29,888 nucleotides of DNA from Lojkania enalia. Its lineage: Eukaryota > Ascomycota > Dothideomycetes > Pleosporales. The position numbers were made by a program, and so were the translations under genes. The stretch covers positions 26,648-56,535 of the forward strand of contig ML986780.1 in assembly GCA_010094045.1 (NCBI GenBank), read 5' to 3'. Shown here piece after piece: positions 1-8,922 of the stretch (position 1 is its first letter; each line of letters begins with the position of its first letter). The notes beneath the pieces are model-generated. The model searched no databases, was not told the origin of the DNA, and saw only the letters and a program-made list of their open reading frames with translations.

Positions 1-418
1 GGTAGAGTAAGAGCTTATTAAAGTATTTTCTACTGGTATAGCTTTTTTTAGCGGTTTATTACGGTTGTTTAGAGGAGGTCGTATATTATAGTTAATAGAG
101 GTTTTAGTTGATTTTAGTCTAGTTAAGAGGGAGTAGATACTATAGTTGGGTAATTCTAGGTTATTTGTAGTATGTAGGTGTCGGCCAGAAGTAGCAGCGT
201 TATAGCCTTATGCTATTTCTAGAGGGTGGCGATAATAGGAGTCTTATTTAACTAGATTAGTATTTGAGGAGTAAGAGCGGTTATATTCTTAGAGGGGTTT
301 AATAGTTATAGTTAGGTCGTAATTAGTTAGTATAGAGGAAGAGTAGTATTTATATTATATAAATATTTTAAGGAGACTGTAGGTTGTTTTTATTAATTAT
401 ATAGTAGAGTATTATTAA
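1..418 (+). pseudogene. 3' part of the unit 19 cargo gene (left-edge copy)
   Basis: This is the second half of the gene described at 28981-29739, seen here because the window ends overlap. Reading in frame from base 2 gives a long frame broken only by TAG and TAA, consistent with RIP of Gln codons, with no TGA. The segment FSTGIAFFSGLLRLFRGGR near the left end is hydrophobic then basic, and later parts are rich in Glu and Arg. No family was recognised. A TAA at 416-418 is the assumed end, just before the short-repeat tract. Confidence 0.5.
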
Positions 419-567
419 TAAGGTATTCTTTATAGGTTATATTATTTTAGAAAGATATATTAGTTTAGGAGGCTGTATGATAATTTTCCTAAAATTCTCG
501 GGAAGATAAGTAGGAAAATAGTAGTAAAGGAATTCTTGGGAGAGTATATTATAACGGAGGAAAGAGT
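1..567 (+). repeat. Left copy of a 567-bp exact terminal repeat
   Basis: Bases 1-567 are identical to 29322-29888 by eye. Every other pair of similar segments in the window differs by several percent, so exact identity suggests one locus read twice (a circular or circularly assembled molecule) or a very recent higher-order repeat. It holds the 3' half of the unit 19 gene and the start of its short-repeat tract. Confidence 0.95.
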
Positions 568-700
568 TTTTAGGAGAGTGTGTTAATAAGGGAAGGTTAT
601 TAATAAGGAAAGCCTTAAAAGGCTGTATTACTATTAATAGGAAAAGAGTTCTTAGGAGTTTATAATAATTTCCTTAAGGAATTCTTAGGAAGCTAAGGCA
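470..700 (+). repeat. 3' short-repeat tract of unit 19, left copy
   Basis: Degenerate copies of a roughly 30-45 bp motif ending in CTCGGGAGACTGT (here often CTTAGGAGAGTAT or CTTGGGAGAGTAT after transitions), joined by alternative linkers such as TTATTAATAAGGAAAG and ATTTCCTTAAGG. The tract lies between the gene end and the spacer, as in every unit. Confidence 0.8.
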
Positions 701-1224
701 GGTTATATAAGTAGCGCGAGGGTGCGGCGGTATGGAGAGAAACTAGCTACGGGAGGGTAGCTGAGGGAGAGTAATCTAGTCTTAGCAGTGATCCAGACTT
801 AGTATATAATATAATTCCTTTAGTATATAATATAGAGTATATAGATTAATTTGCTATATACTTATATATACCTAGCGGAGCGTTAGGCGCGTTTACTTTA
901 TAAGCTAGAGTAACTAGAAGGAATATAAGGCTGAGTAAGTAGAGTAAACTCGTGCTGAAGGGAAATAAGGGAACTGGGCGGATGCCTAGGGGAGGATAGA
1001 GGTCCGACGTGTCCGAGTAGCGATAAGTAGTAGAATATAGGCTATATAGTATAGCCCTTTATACCCTAGAAGGGTTAGTAGAGAGTATTAATACTTATAC
1101 AGTCTGGGAGGACGATATTTATTTTATCTTTTTATTTTATATAACCTTTAGAGTCCTTATATAATTTTCTCTACAGTAATAGGAGGGAAATATTCTCTGT
1201 TTTTATTTACCTTAGTGTTTTATA
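701..1224 (+). promoter_or_regulatory. Unit 1 spacer: anchor, hairpins and promoter (class A)
   Basis: A stem AGCTAC/GTAGCT lies at 745-762. The anchor, a 13-bp direct repeat around ATTCCTTT, is at 801-834. A stem CCTAGCG-GAG-CGTTAGG with one G-T pair is at 871-887. The palindrome GGCTATATAGTATAGCC is at 1040-1056, and TATATAA at 1138-1144 is 81 bases before the start codon. The pyrimidine-rich stretch after the TATA box is typical of fungal leaders. Anchor-to-palindrome distance is 229 bp. Confidence 0.75.
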
Positions 1225-2066
1225 ATGATAGCACTAGTAGAGGGGGAGGGTTTCCCCCTTAGTAAGTTGCCGGGGGAGCTAAATCTGATAGTACTTAAAA
1301 GGGTACCGATATTTACAGAGTTAATAGTATTATAATATATATTGCGGGCTTAGAGAAACTTAGTAAATAGTAATTATTTAGTTTAGTTGCGGGTATAACC
1401 TGTTAGTGTTTCTTTAGCTGTATTTAAGGGTATATAAGCTGAGTTGTAGTTCGTATAGGATTACGTACACGGTAAGTATAGGATAGTAGTAGTATCTATA
1501 TAGTCTCCTAACAGAAGGTAGAGCTAATATAGGAGAAGGTCTCGGTTATATATAGTATAGCCCGGGAGGGCGTGCGCTAGTAGTTAACACGTAAGAGTAG
1601 AAGCGTGCCTTTAAAGTGTAAATAGAGGGATTGCTAGTTTTATAGCAGGGATAATAGTATTAAAGTACCTTTACCTCGGTCGTATCTAGTGGTGAAGATA
1701 TATAGTTGTTTATATTATTAGAGTAAAGAGGTTGATTCTGCGTTTATAGCGCCGTTAAATATAGAGTTGTAGATATAGTAGAGACGGATGTTGTAGCTGT
1801 AGGTTAGTAGTTTAAGGCAGGAGGCATGTTATAAAGGGTCCTATTTTTATATAAAAGTAAGTTTAGTAGTAGAGAATTTATATAAGAAGGATAGAGAGAG
1901 ATAGGTTAATATATATAATAGATTTTAGGGGGTGTGTTTAATGTCTGATAGGGATAACTGGTAGATAGAAGTAACTGATGCTATAGAAGATATTAGTAAT
2001 TTATATACGCGGAGGCGGCTGTAGTTAAGTTATTATTATACTATAATATAGTAGAAGATAAACTAA
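1225..2066 (+). pseudogene. F-box gene copy, unit 1 (RIP-decayed)
   Basis: One of the few copies that keeps its ATG. Exon 1 (1225-1471, 247 nt) reads through LSKLPGELNLIVLKRVPIFT, matching the first F-box helix (LPxELxxxIL). A 50-nt phase-1 intron follows at 1472-1521, with GTAAGT donor, CTAAC branch site and TAG acceptor. Exon 2 runs in one frame through TDAIEDI near 1970, the end motif of the family. Internal stops are TAG/TAA at expected Gln positions. Intact members would probably link a substrate to an SCF ubiquitin ligase through Skp1; that role is inferred from the F-box alone. The stop is uncertain: TAA at 2064 was chosen. Confidence 0.75.
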
Positions 2067-2094
2067 GTATATATATATATAGTATTATAATAAT

Positions 2095-2280
2095 AATGCT
2101 AAAAATTAACTTAGAAGACTGTAATAGATTTCGGTAAAAAGATCTTGGGAGGCTGTATTAATAAGGGAAGACTATCGATAAGAAAGGCTTAGGAGACTGT
2201 AATAACTTTGGTAAAATTCTCGGGAGAGTATATAAGAGAAAACTATTAATAAGAAAGCCTCAGGAGACTATATAGACAGC
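2095..2280 (+). repeat. 3' short-repeat tract of unit 1
   Basis: Several copies of the CTCGGGAGACTGT motif with linkers TTCGGTAAAA and TATCGATAAGAAAG; TA-rich runs lie just upstream at 2070-2100. Confidence 0.8.
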
Positions 2281-2779
2281 TAAATAAGTGAGGGGAGCAA
2301 GCGGCGGTGCGTTGGTAGAAGCTATAGGAGGGTATAGCTAAGCAGTAATCCAGTCTTAGTATATAATATAATTCCTTTAGTATATAATATAGAGCATATG
2401 GATCAGTCCGCAGCAGATAGTATAGCTAGTATAATATTAGGTATAGATTACTTAGTAAGTCTAGAAGGCCGGGACGGCTTAGAATAGGCTATATAAGTGC
2501 GGAGAGAGTAGTAGCTCTTAAAGGTACTCGGGAGGATAGAGGGCCGATTTATCTAAGTAGGGAGCGAGTGTCCGGAGGAATATAGGCTAGATAGTACAGC
2601 CTATTAGGTTTTAGTAGAGGCTGCTTACGGAGCGCGTAATATACGGAAGTTCTATACTTTATATTTTATTATATTCTATCGCTTTATATAACCTTTAGAG
2701 TCTTTATATAATTTTCCTATAATATAGTAGGGAAGATCTATTTGTGTTCTTTGCTTTATTTTTCTCTCGGTATTTTACT
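2281..2779 (+). promoter_or_regulatory. Unit 2 spacer: anchor, hairpins and promoter (class A)
   Basis: A perfect 7-bp stem AGCTATA-GGAGGG-TATAGCT is at 2320-2339. The anchor is at 2358-2391. The conserved palindrome, slightly decayed, is at 2585-2601 (217 bp from the anchor, the shortest in the window). TATATAA is at 2695-2701, followed by a pyrimidine-rich leader. Confidence 0.72.
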
Positions 2780-3693
2780 ATAATAGAGGGGGACCTATTA
2801 CTCCTTAGAGAGTTGCCCGCGGAGTTGCAGCTAGATATTTTAAAGAGAGTATTAACTTTTACTGCGTTAATAGCTTTGTATTATATATTACGCGACTGGA
2901 AGAGTTTAGTAGATGTAAATTTCTTAGCCTGGTTGAGGAAGTAACCTGTTGGAGTTCTCTTAGCTGTTTTTAATAGGATAGGTAATAAGTTATTTTTTCT
3001 TTACGATTGTGTAGAGTATAAATACTAAAAAGAGAGTTTTCTATATATTCCTAGTATTAACTCTAGCTAGAGCTAGTATAAGAAAGGGTCTCGGTTACGT
3101 GTAGTATAGCTTAGGATAAAGTATAGTAGTATCTCACGCGGGAGAGTAGGAAGCTTCCTAAGAGGTATAGTACTCTAAGTTATAAGGCTTGCAGTTTGTA
3201 TAATATAGGTAATATTCCTTTATATCGGTTGTATCTAATAGTAAAGGTTCTAGGTTAGAATAGATATTCTTCTAATGTAGCTTGTAGGATTTTAGTAGGA
3301 GTATTATTGAAGGGGAGTTTTAGTTGTTTTATAGAGCAGTTGTTAACTATTTTCTATAGTATTATAGGGCGTGTTATAATAGATAATAAGGGTAATATAA
3401 TTCCTTTAGCAAGGAGAGTGCTTTATATATTAGAGGATGGTGGATTTTTAGGGTTATCAGGGTGTAAATATAATGTAAGTAGAGTTTATACTGTTTATAT
3501 ACATTTTATAGATAGGATAAGTAAGGCGGGTTATAGTAGAGTGTCTAGATAGTATTATATTTATCGGAGGTTTAAAGGATTATATTTATATAGGAAGGAG
3601 GATTAGTAGATAGGTGTTACGGATGCAGTAGGAGAGACTGAGGATAGAAGGCAGTAGTTAAGTTATAATTATACTATATAATAGAGAAGATGA
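2780..3693 (+). pseudogene. F-box gene copy, unit 2 (RIP-decayed)
   Basis: Exon 1 keeps the longest unbroken F-box reading in the array: LRELPAELQLDILKRVLTF followed by LRDWKSLVD, the Trp-containing last helix. The ATG seems to have become ATA (2780). The first stop is TAA at 2942, in place of the Gln of the family's LRRQP sequence. The intron (about 3018-3070) has lost its donor (GTAAGT to ATAAAT) but keeps TTAAC and an AG acceptor. Exon 2 then runs in the frame of the open stretch 3307-3552 (LEDGGFLGLSG) to GVTDAVGE near 3613-3640 and a TGA at 3691. Function is inferred from the F-box only. Confidence 0.75.
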
Positions 3694-3734
3694 TAATATA
3701 TATATATTTTATATATTATTATAATATATATATT

Positions 3735-3835
3735 AATGATAATAGCGTAGGAGATTTCTTAGGAGACTATATTATAATAATTTCTATAAGAGTTCTTGGA
3801 AGACTATTAGAGAAGAAAAGAAGTTCTCGGAACGC
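3735..3835 (+). repeat. 3' short-repeat tract of unit 2
   Basis: A short tract with about four decayed copies of the CTCGGGAGACTGT motif, preceded by TA-rich DNA at 3690-3735. Confidence 0.7.
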
Positions 3836-4337
3836 TGAATAAGCGAGGGGAGCGAGCGGCGGAGGGTTAGGTAAGCGGCGTGGTGTAGCGGCGTGATCTA
3901 CTCTTAGCATACAATATAATTCCTTTAGTATATAATATAGAGCATGTAGATTAGTCTACATTCTCCAGCATGCTTAGTAGAGTATTAGGCATGGATTACT
4001 TGGTAAGTACCGGAGGAAGAGATGTTCCGAAGCAGTGCTGTATAAGTAATAATAAGTAAGCGCTGAAGATAAGTAAGAGGAGTGTAGCCGGAGGTTTAGG
4101 GACCCTATAGATATGGGGCTGTGTGAGTGGCGACGAGTGTTGGAAGGATAGACTATATAGTACGGCCTATTGCTGCCTGGATAGGCTAGTTGTATATAGT
4201 CCCTGGGAGGGGGCTTTTTTAGTTTCTTTCTATTTTAATCGCTATATATAACCTTTAAGGTCTCTTTATAATTTTCCTAACTGCGTTAGTAGGGAAATAT
4301 CTCTTCCTTTTTATCTTAGTGTTTTATAATAATACTA
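3836..4337 (+). promoter_or_regulatory. Unit 3 spacer: anchor, long stem-loop and promoter (class A)
   Basis: The anchor is at 3906-3939. Just after it, 3969-3993 folds into an 11-bp stem with a GAG loop (CATGCTTAGTA against TATTAGGCATG, two G-T pairs). CCCTATA-GA-TATGGGG, a second stem, is near 4103-4118. The decayed palindrome begins at 4151 (235 bp from the anchor). TATATAA is at 4245-4251. An ATACTA triplication (4332-4349) runs into the start region. Confidence 0.72.
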
Positions 4338-5183
4338 ATACTAATACTAATAGAGGGGCTTCTCTTCCCCCTTAGTAAGCTGCTAGTAGAGCTGCGCCTA
4401 ATAGTTCTAGAGAATATATTAAGTTTTACAGAGTTAATAGTATTATAATATATATTACGCGACTGGAGGGACTTAGTAGATACTAGTTTTCCTCGGTAGC
4501 TAAGTAAGCAGCTAGTAGGGCAGCTGTTGGTTTTGTTTAAGAGCGGAGCTTTTTAGTTATCTTTCCTTGGCGATTATATATACGGTATATACTATCGTGC
4601 TATATATATTAAGTTGGGCTGACGGGAGGTAGAGTTAGTAGAGAATAGTGTGTCGGTCACATATTTAGTCTCTCCGGAGGGGGTATAGTAGTATCTAATA
4701 CGCGAGAGCGGGATAGTTCGATAGAAGTATAGAAAGGAAGACTATTCTATATACGATAGAGATAAGTATAATAGTATTTAGATTCTCTTACCTTCGCCTA
4801 GGGCGTATCTGGTAGTAAAAATACAGAATTCTTCTTTTTATTAGAATAAGTAGGTTAATACTGTATTTATTACGTTGCTGAGTATATAGATATAGATATA
4901 GTAGGTATAGGAGTTAATACCGCGGATTAGTTAGATTATATAAGAGGGTTGCAGTAGTAATAGGTTTTATAGTATAGAGGTAAAAGAAGTTATAGTAGAT
5001 ATATACTGCGAGGATAATAAATAGATTAATATTAATTATTGATTTAAGGGAGTATATCCTTATAATAAGAGTTACTAGTAGATAGAAGTTACGGATATAG
5101 TAGGAGAGGTTAAAAACTGGGATGAGCGAGATTTTTAGTTTAGTCCTGGATGTATTACGGGAAAATTTAATTTAATAGAATGA
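4338..5183 (+). pseudogene. F-box gene copy, unit 3 (RIP-decayed)
   Basis: Exon 1 (4338-4584, 247 nt from the chosen ATA; 4329 is an alternative start) reads SKLLVELRLIVLENILSFTE, an F-box first half, then LRDWRDLVD. The 48-nt intron 4585-4632 has a GTATAT donor, CTGAC branch site and GGTAG acceptor. Exon 2 begins ELVENSVSVTYLVSPEG and runs in one frame to VTDIVGEV and a TGA at 5181. One internal TGA (near 5037) probably replaces the Trp of a family YWFQGVYP sequence. Other breaks are TAG/TAA at Gln positions. Confidence 0.75.
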
Positions 5184-5244
5184 GGTAGGATAATATATAG
5201 AGTAATAGATAAATAGATTAACTAAATATATATATATAATTATA

Positions 5245-5330
5245 CGAGAGTTGTTAGAAGAGTATATAATTCGCTTAAAAAGAAAAGCCTCAGGAGAGTA
5301 TAGTAGGGAAAAAGGCCTTAGAAGGTTGTG
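5245..5330 (+). repeat. 3' short-repeat tract of unit 3
   Basis: Two or three decayed copies of the CTCAGGAGAGTAT / CTTAGAAGGTTGT form of the repeat. It is one of the shortest tracts. Confidence 0.65.
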
Positions 5331-5886
5331 TGAGGGTGTGTAAACCACGGGAGGGTGGCTGAGAGGGACAGCGTTATGTAAGCAAGGGGAGCGAGCGGTA
5401 GAGGGTTAGGTAAGTATTAGGAGAGTAATCTAGTTTTGGTAGTAATCTAGTCTTAGCATATAATATGATTTCTTTAGTATGTAATATAGAGTATATAAAT
5501 TAGTCTATATTTTCTAGTATATGCTGCGGATTGTGTAGTATACTTTACTTTATAAGTATAGAGGGCCTGGAGGGCATATAGGTGCTAAGTAAGTATAGAA
5601 GAACTAGAAGAAGTAGGAGTGCTAGGTATAGCTGTAGCAACTAGAGGGAGCTGAAAGCCTAGTATAGCTAGAGGGACCCGGAAGGGCCTGAAAGGCCTTA
5701 GTATCTAATAGTATTAGATAATTATAGGGGACCCTAGGGTTAGGGATGTCTGAGTAGCAACGAGTGATGGAATATAAGCTATATAGTATAGCCCTTATAT
5801 CCTAGAGTAGACTAGTAGATAGTCTTAGTATTTATAGTTTTTCTGGAGGGATATAGTATATCTTTATTTTCTTATTTTCTCGCTGT
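5331..5886 (+). promoter_or_regulatory. Unit 4 spacer: anchor and extended hairpin region (class B)
   Basis: A stem CCAC-GGGAGG-GTGG is within 5343-5360. The anchor (decayed, ATGATTTC core) is at 5455-5488. An 8-bp perfect stem TATCTAAT-AGT-ATTAGATA is at 5702-5720, and the palindrome begins at 5777, 312 bp from the anchor. The extra length over class A is a block near 5560-5690 with GGGCC/GGCCT-type stems. The class A TATA promoter is absent. Confidence 0.68.
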
Positions 5887-6555
5887 ATGTAGGCTAGATA
5901 TACTATAACTATAATATATTAGTTTTGTAGAAGGGTTCTTCCTTAGGACACTAATAACTTCGGTAAAATTCTTAGGAGAGTATATATAGAGGGTATAAGA
6001 GCGCCTAGAATAGGCGAGTTTAACAGGTGTATATTAGACTACTTATTACACGGCGGGCTGGTGCCTGTAGATTTATATCCGCTTAGTAGGTAGCGGCATT
6101 ATAAACTACCGTATTAGTTTCCTGTCGGCGATAGTAATGGTAATACCTCGGTGTTACTGTGTTCTTAAGAGACGTTGGATAATAGGCTTTAGTACGTGGT
6201 ATGTGCGGGTGTGTGTCGTAGTCGATATAAGAGGTTAGAAAAGCTACTTAGGTGGATGCGGAGTTCCTAGTACGATAGAAAACAGTTTATAAGAAATGAA
6301 TATAATTTTATGTATATACTATAGGGTTTTCTAGAAAGTAGGTATAGCTGCGGAGTAGTAGTACGGCTAGAGTAGTATAAGAGAGGTATGTTTTCTCGGA
6401 TGTTGTGGTTAGTGTATATATAAGAGAGGGTTATACTTGGGAGAGATAATATATAGGAGGCAGCGCAGGAGGCTGGAATACAGAAGGTATTTAAATAGGT
6501 CGATTTAATGCGGTAGAGTATGTTAGGGAAGAAAAGTTCTCTTAGGAGAGTATAA
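5887..6555 (+). pseudogene. Unrecognised class B gene, unit 4 (RIP-decayed)
   Basis: From an ATG at 5887 one frame runs about 222 codons with fourteen internal TAG/TAA and no TGA, so no indel is needed to read it. Near the start it passes through a copy of the short repeat (5950-5985, read as NNFGKILRRVY). The middle reads LDYLLHGGLVPVDLYP and GDSNGNTSVLLC, and the second half is basic (YKRLEKLLRWMRSS). No family was recognised. It has no F-box, and the intron of the F-box copies is not seen. The chosen stop is the TAA at 6553, where short repeats begin. Confidence 0.62.
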
Positions 6556-6904
6556 TTTCCTTAAGAAGAGAGTTGTTAGGAGACTAATGACTTCGGTAAA
6601 ATTCTCGGGAGACTATGTTATTCCCTAAAAAAGAAAAGAGTTCTTGGGAGACTGTATAAGAGAGGATATTATAATACTATAATACTTTTTAAGAGAATAT
6701 ATAAAAGAGTATTATTAATTAGGAAGAATTGCATTATAACTTATAGAAAGAGTAGTATATAAATTATATTTGTATAGTAATAAGAGTTTTAGAGGATTAT
6801 AGAAATTGTGTATAAAGAGTATATTAGTTATAGTATAAGAGTGTAGTGCCTCGGGAGGTTGTATAATTCCCTTAAAAAGAAAAGTTCTCGGAAGGCTATA
6901 GCTG
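6525..6904 (+). repeat. 3' short-repeat tract of unit 4
   Basis: Several motif copies flank about 180 bp (6670-6850) of TA-rich DNA in which no gene or clear repeat was seen. It overlaps the last codons of the unit 4 frame. Confidence 0.75.
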
Positions 6905-7460
6905 AGAGGGAGAGTATATTAGGTTATGTAAGTAGCGCGAGGGAGCGGCGGTGCGGAGAGTAGCGGAGCAGTAATCTAGACTTGGCAGTGATCCAGTCTT
7001 AGTATATAATATAATTCCTTTAGTATATAATATAGAGGATATAGATTAGTCTACATTTTCTAGAATGCCCCGCGTAGTATTAGGTATAGATTACTAATTA
7101 TGTAGCGGAGGAATAGATATTCTATAGAATACTGTATAAGTACTACGGTCTCGTGCTAAAGGTAAGCGAGAGGAAGCGTAGCGGATGCTGGGGGTCCCCA
7201 TAAGTAGGGCTGTATAACTAGAGAGGGAGTTATACAGATGTAATAGGCTATATAGTATAGCCCTTTCGGTTTTAGATAGGACTAGTAGAAACGCGGTAAA
7301 TTTTCGGTTAGTGCTAGTATAAGGATTATTACTCTTAGTTTAAGAGTACGGTCTCTCTTTATTTATAATTTTCCCGACGGTGCTAGTAGAGAAAGATTTC
7401 TTATTTTTATATTTTCCTGCTGGTTTACGGGAAATATCTTAGTATTTATCTTATTTTAGG
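6905..7460 (+). promoter_or_regulatory. Unit 5 spacer: anchor, hairpins and degenerate promoter (class A)
   Basis: The anchor is at 7001-7034. An inverted repeat GTATAAC/GTTATAC with a 10-nt loop is at 7212-7235, and the palindrome GGCTATATAGTATAGCC at 7246-7262 (235 bp from the anchor). The class A leader ATAATTTTCC is present near 7360, but the TATA box is weak. Confidence 0.68.
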
Positions 7461-8215
7461 AGGTTTTTAGTTAGTTTCTATTTTATTTGTAAGATAGTAG
7501 CGCAGGCTAGTATTTTAAAGGAGGCTTAAATTTTTTAAAGTTGTTATATTAATATAGAAGTATAATAATAGTTTTAGGTGTCGCTGCAGTTGCGGGTAAG
7601 AATATTAGTATTTTTTTAGCTTCGTTTAACGGGATAGAGGCGGAATATAGAGTCGTGTTATGTAATTAGAATTAATTTAACTTATATTATAGGGTTATCT
7701 TATAATAGTAGTACTAGCGAGCGTGTTAGAAGTATAAAGAAAGCGCCTGATGGTATTAGGTCGCGTGCTAGTTCCTGTTATTTAGTAGTTACTATAGAGG
7801 ATGAGGATTTATATTCTAAATAGGTTAAGTAAAATAGAATAAGGATTAGAAATAGTAGAAGTATAGTAGATTTAGGTAGTTCTAGTATACTAGTAGGTAT
7901 TTTATATAGTATGTTTTTATTAGTAGGGCTAATAGGAGTTGTAGAAATATAAGCGGTATAGGCGAGTATATAGTATATTGTGTAAATGTGGTAGATAGAA
8001 TAGTTGAAGTATATCTGTTAGATTAGTTTTAGAGAAGGTAGAGTTATTAAGAGAAGTAGTATTGGGTGTATTAGGTTGTTTAGAAAAAGAAGGATTTGTG
8101 TTTTCTACAGTAGATGAGGATTACTGGTGGTGTATAGAGAGGACTTAAGGTTATATATGTAGGTGTAGAATTAGTATAGATTTATTAGATTACAGTTGGA
8201 GGTTTATATATAAGA
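7461..8215 (+). pseudogene. Divergent F-box-type gene copy, unit 5 (RIP-decayed)
   Basis: The most diverged of the class A copies. The F-box region is only partly readable (ILKEAQIF near 7512, then QLRV), with a likely one-base shift near 7590 before FLASFNGIEAEYRVV. Exon 2 then has a long frame with TAG/TAA breaks and one TGA, passing through LLREVVLGVLGCLEKEGFVF near 8050-8110. That sits where other copies have LLDSLEHGGFL. The usual TDAVGE end motif was not found; WWCIERT follows instead. Start and intron limits are not certain. Confidence 0.5.
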
Positions 8216-8217
8216 GG

Positions 8218-8490
8218 ATAATTTCCTTAAAATTCTTGGGAGAGTGTATAATTCCCTTAAGAAGAGTTCTCGGAAGAAGAGTAGAAGATTATCGATAAGA
8301 AAAGAGTTTTTAGGAGAGTGTGTTATTCCCTTAAAAAGAAAAGTTCTCGGGAGAGTATATTGCGGAGTATATAAGAGAGGATATTATCGATTTCCCTAAA
8401 AATTCTCGGTAGATTATGTTAGGGAAGAAAAGTTCTCGGGAGACTGTGATATTATCGATAAGAAAGCCTTAGGAGACTGTGTGGACGGCT
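8218..8490 (+). repeat. 3' short-repeat tract of unit 5
   Basis: A long tract with about eight copies of the TTCTCGGGAGACTGT motif, alternating linkers CCCTTAAAAAGAAAAG, TATCGATAAGAAAG and AGGGAAGAAAAG. It is one of the clearest examples of the repeat. Confidence 0.82.
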
Positions 8491-8922
8491 AAATAAGCGA
8501 GGGGAGCGAGCGGCGGAGTATTAGGTAAGCGCCGCGGTATAGCGGTATAATCTACTCTTAGCATATAATATAATTCCTTTAGTATACAATCTAGAGCATA
8601 TAGAGTATTTCGCTACATGCTGCACGTATAATAGAGTATTAAGTATATGTTGCTAATATATAGTAGAGGAATGTAGTTCCGCAGATACTATGTAAGTATA
8701 GAGAGAGCGGCGGCTCTTAGAGATGCTAGGTATATATAGAGGGCCCGGAGAGGCCCGGAGGTACTCTATATAGCTAAGTAACTAGATAGAAGTAAAAGGC
8801 CTCTTTATTTAGTCCGATTAGATGATTGGGGGTCCCTATAAGTAGGGCTGTATAACCGGAGAGGGAGTTCCTGGAAGAAATAGGCCGTACTATCTAGCCT
8901 ATTAAGTCTTAGCGGAGGCTGA
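8491..8922 (+). promoter_or_regulatory. Unit 6 spacer: anchor and extended hairpin region (class B)
   Basis: The anchor is at 8560-8593. A stem GGGCC-CGGAGA-GGCCC is at 8741-8756. The decayed palindrome starts at 8883, 313 bp from the anchor. The class A promoter is not seen. Confidence 0.66.

Noticed and set aside
701..1224. tRNA, 5S rRNA or other known RNA gene in the spacers
   Set aside because: Several stems are present, but no cloverleaf, no GGTTCRA-type T-loop sequence and no 5S internal control region were seen.
4332..4349. ATACTA microsatellite as a functional element
   Set aside because: Three copies at the unit 3 start are probably slippage in codons (ATA CTA) that occur singly in related copies.
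8218..8490. CRISPR array
   Set aside because: The short repeats are degenerate and the linkers are themselves recurring, not unique spacers; the genes have introns and the context is eukaryotic.
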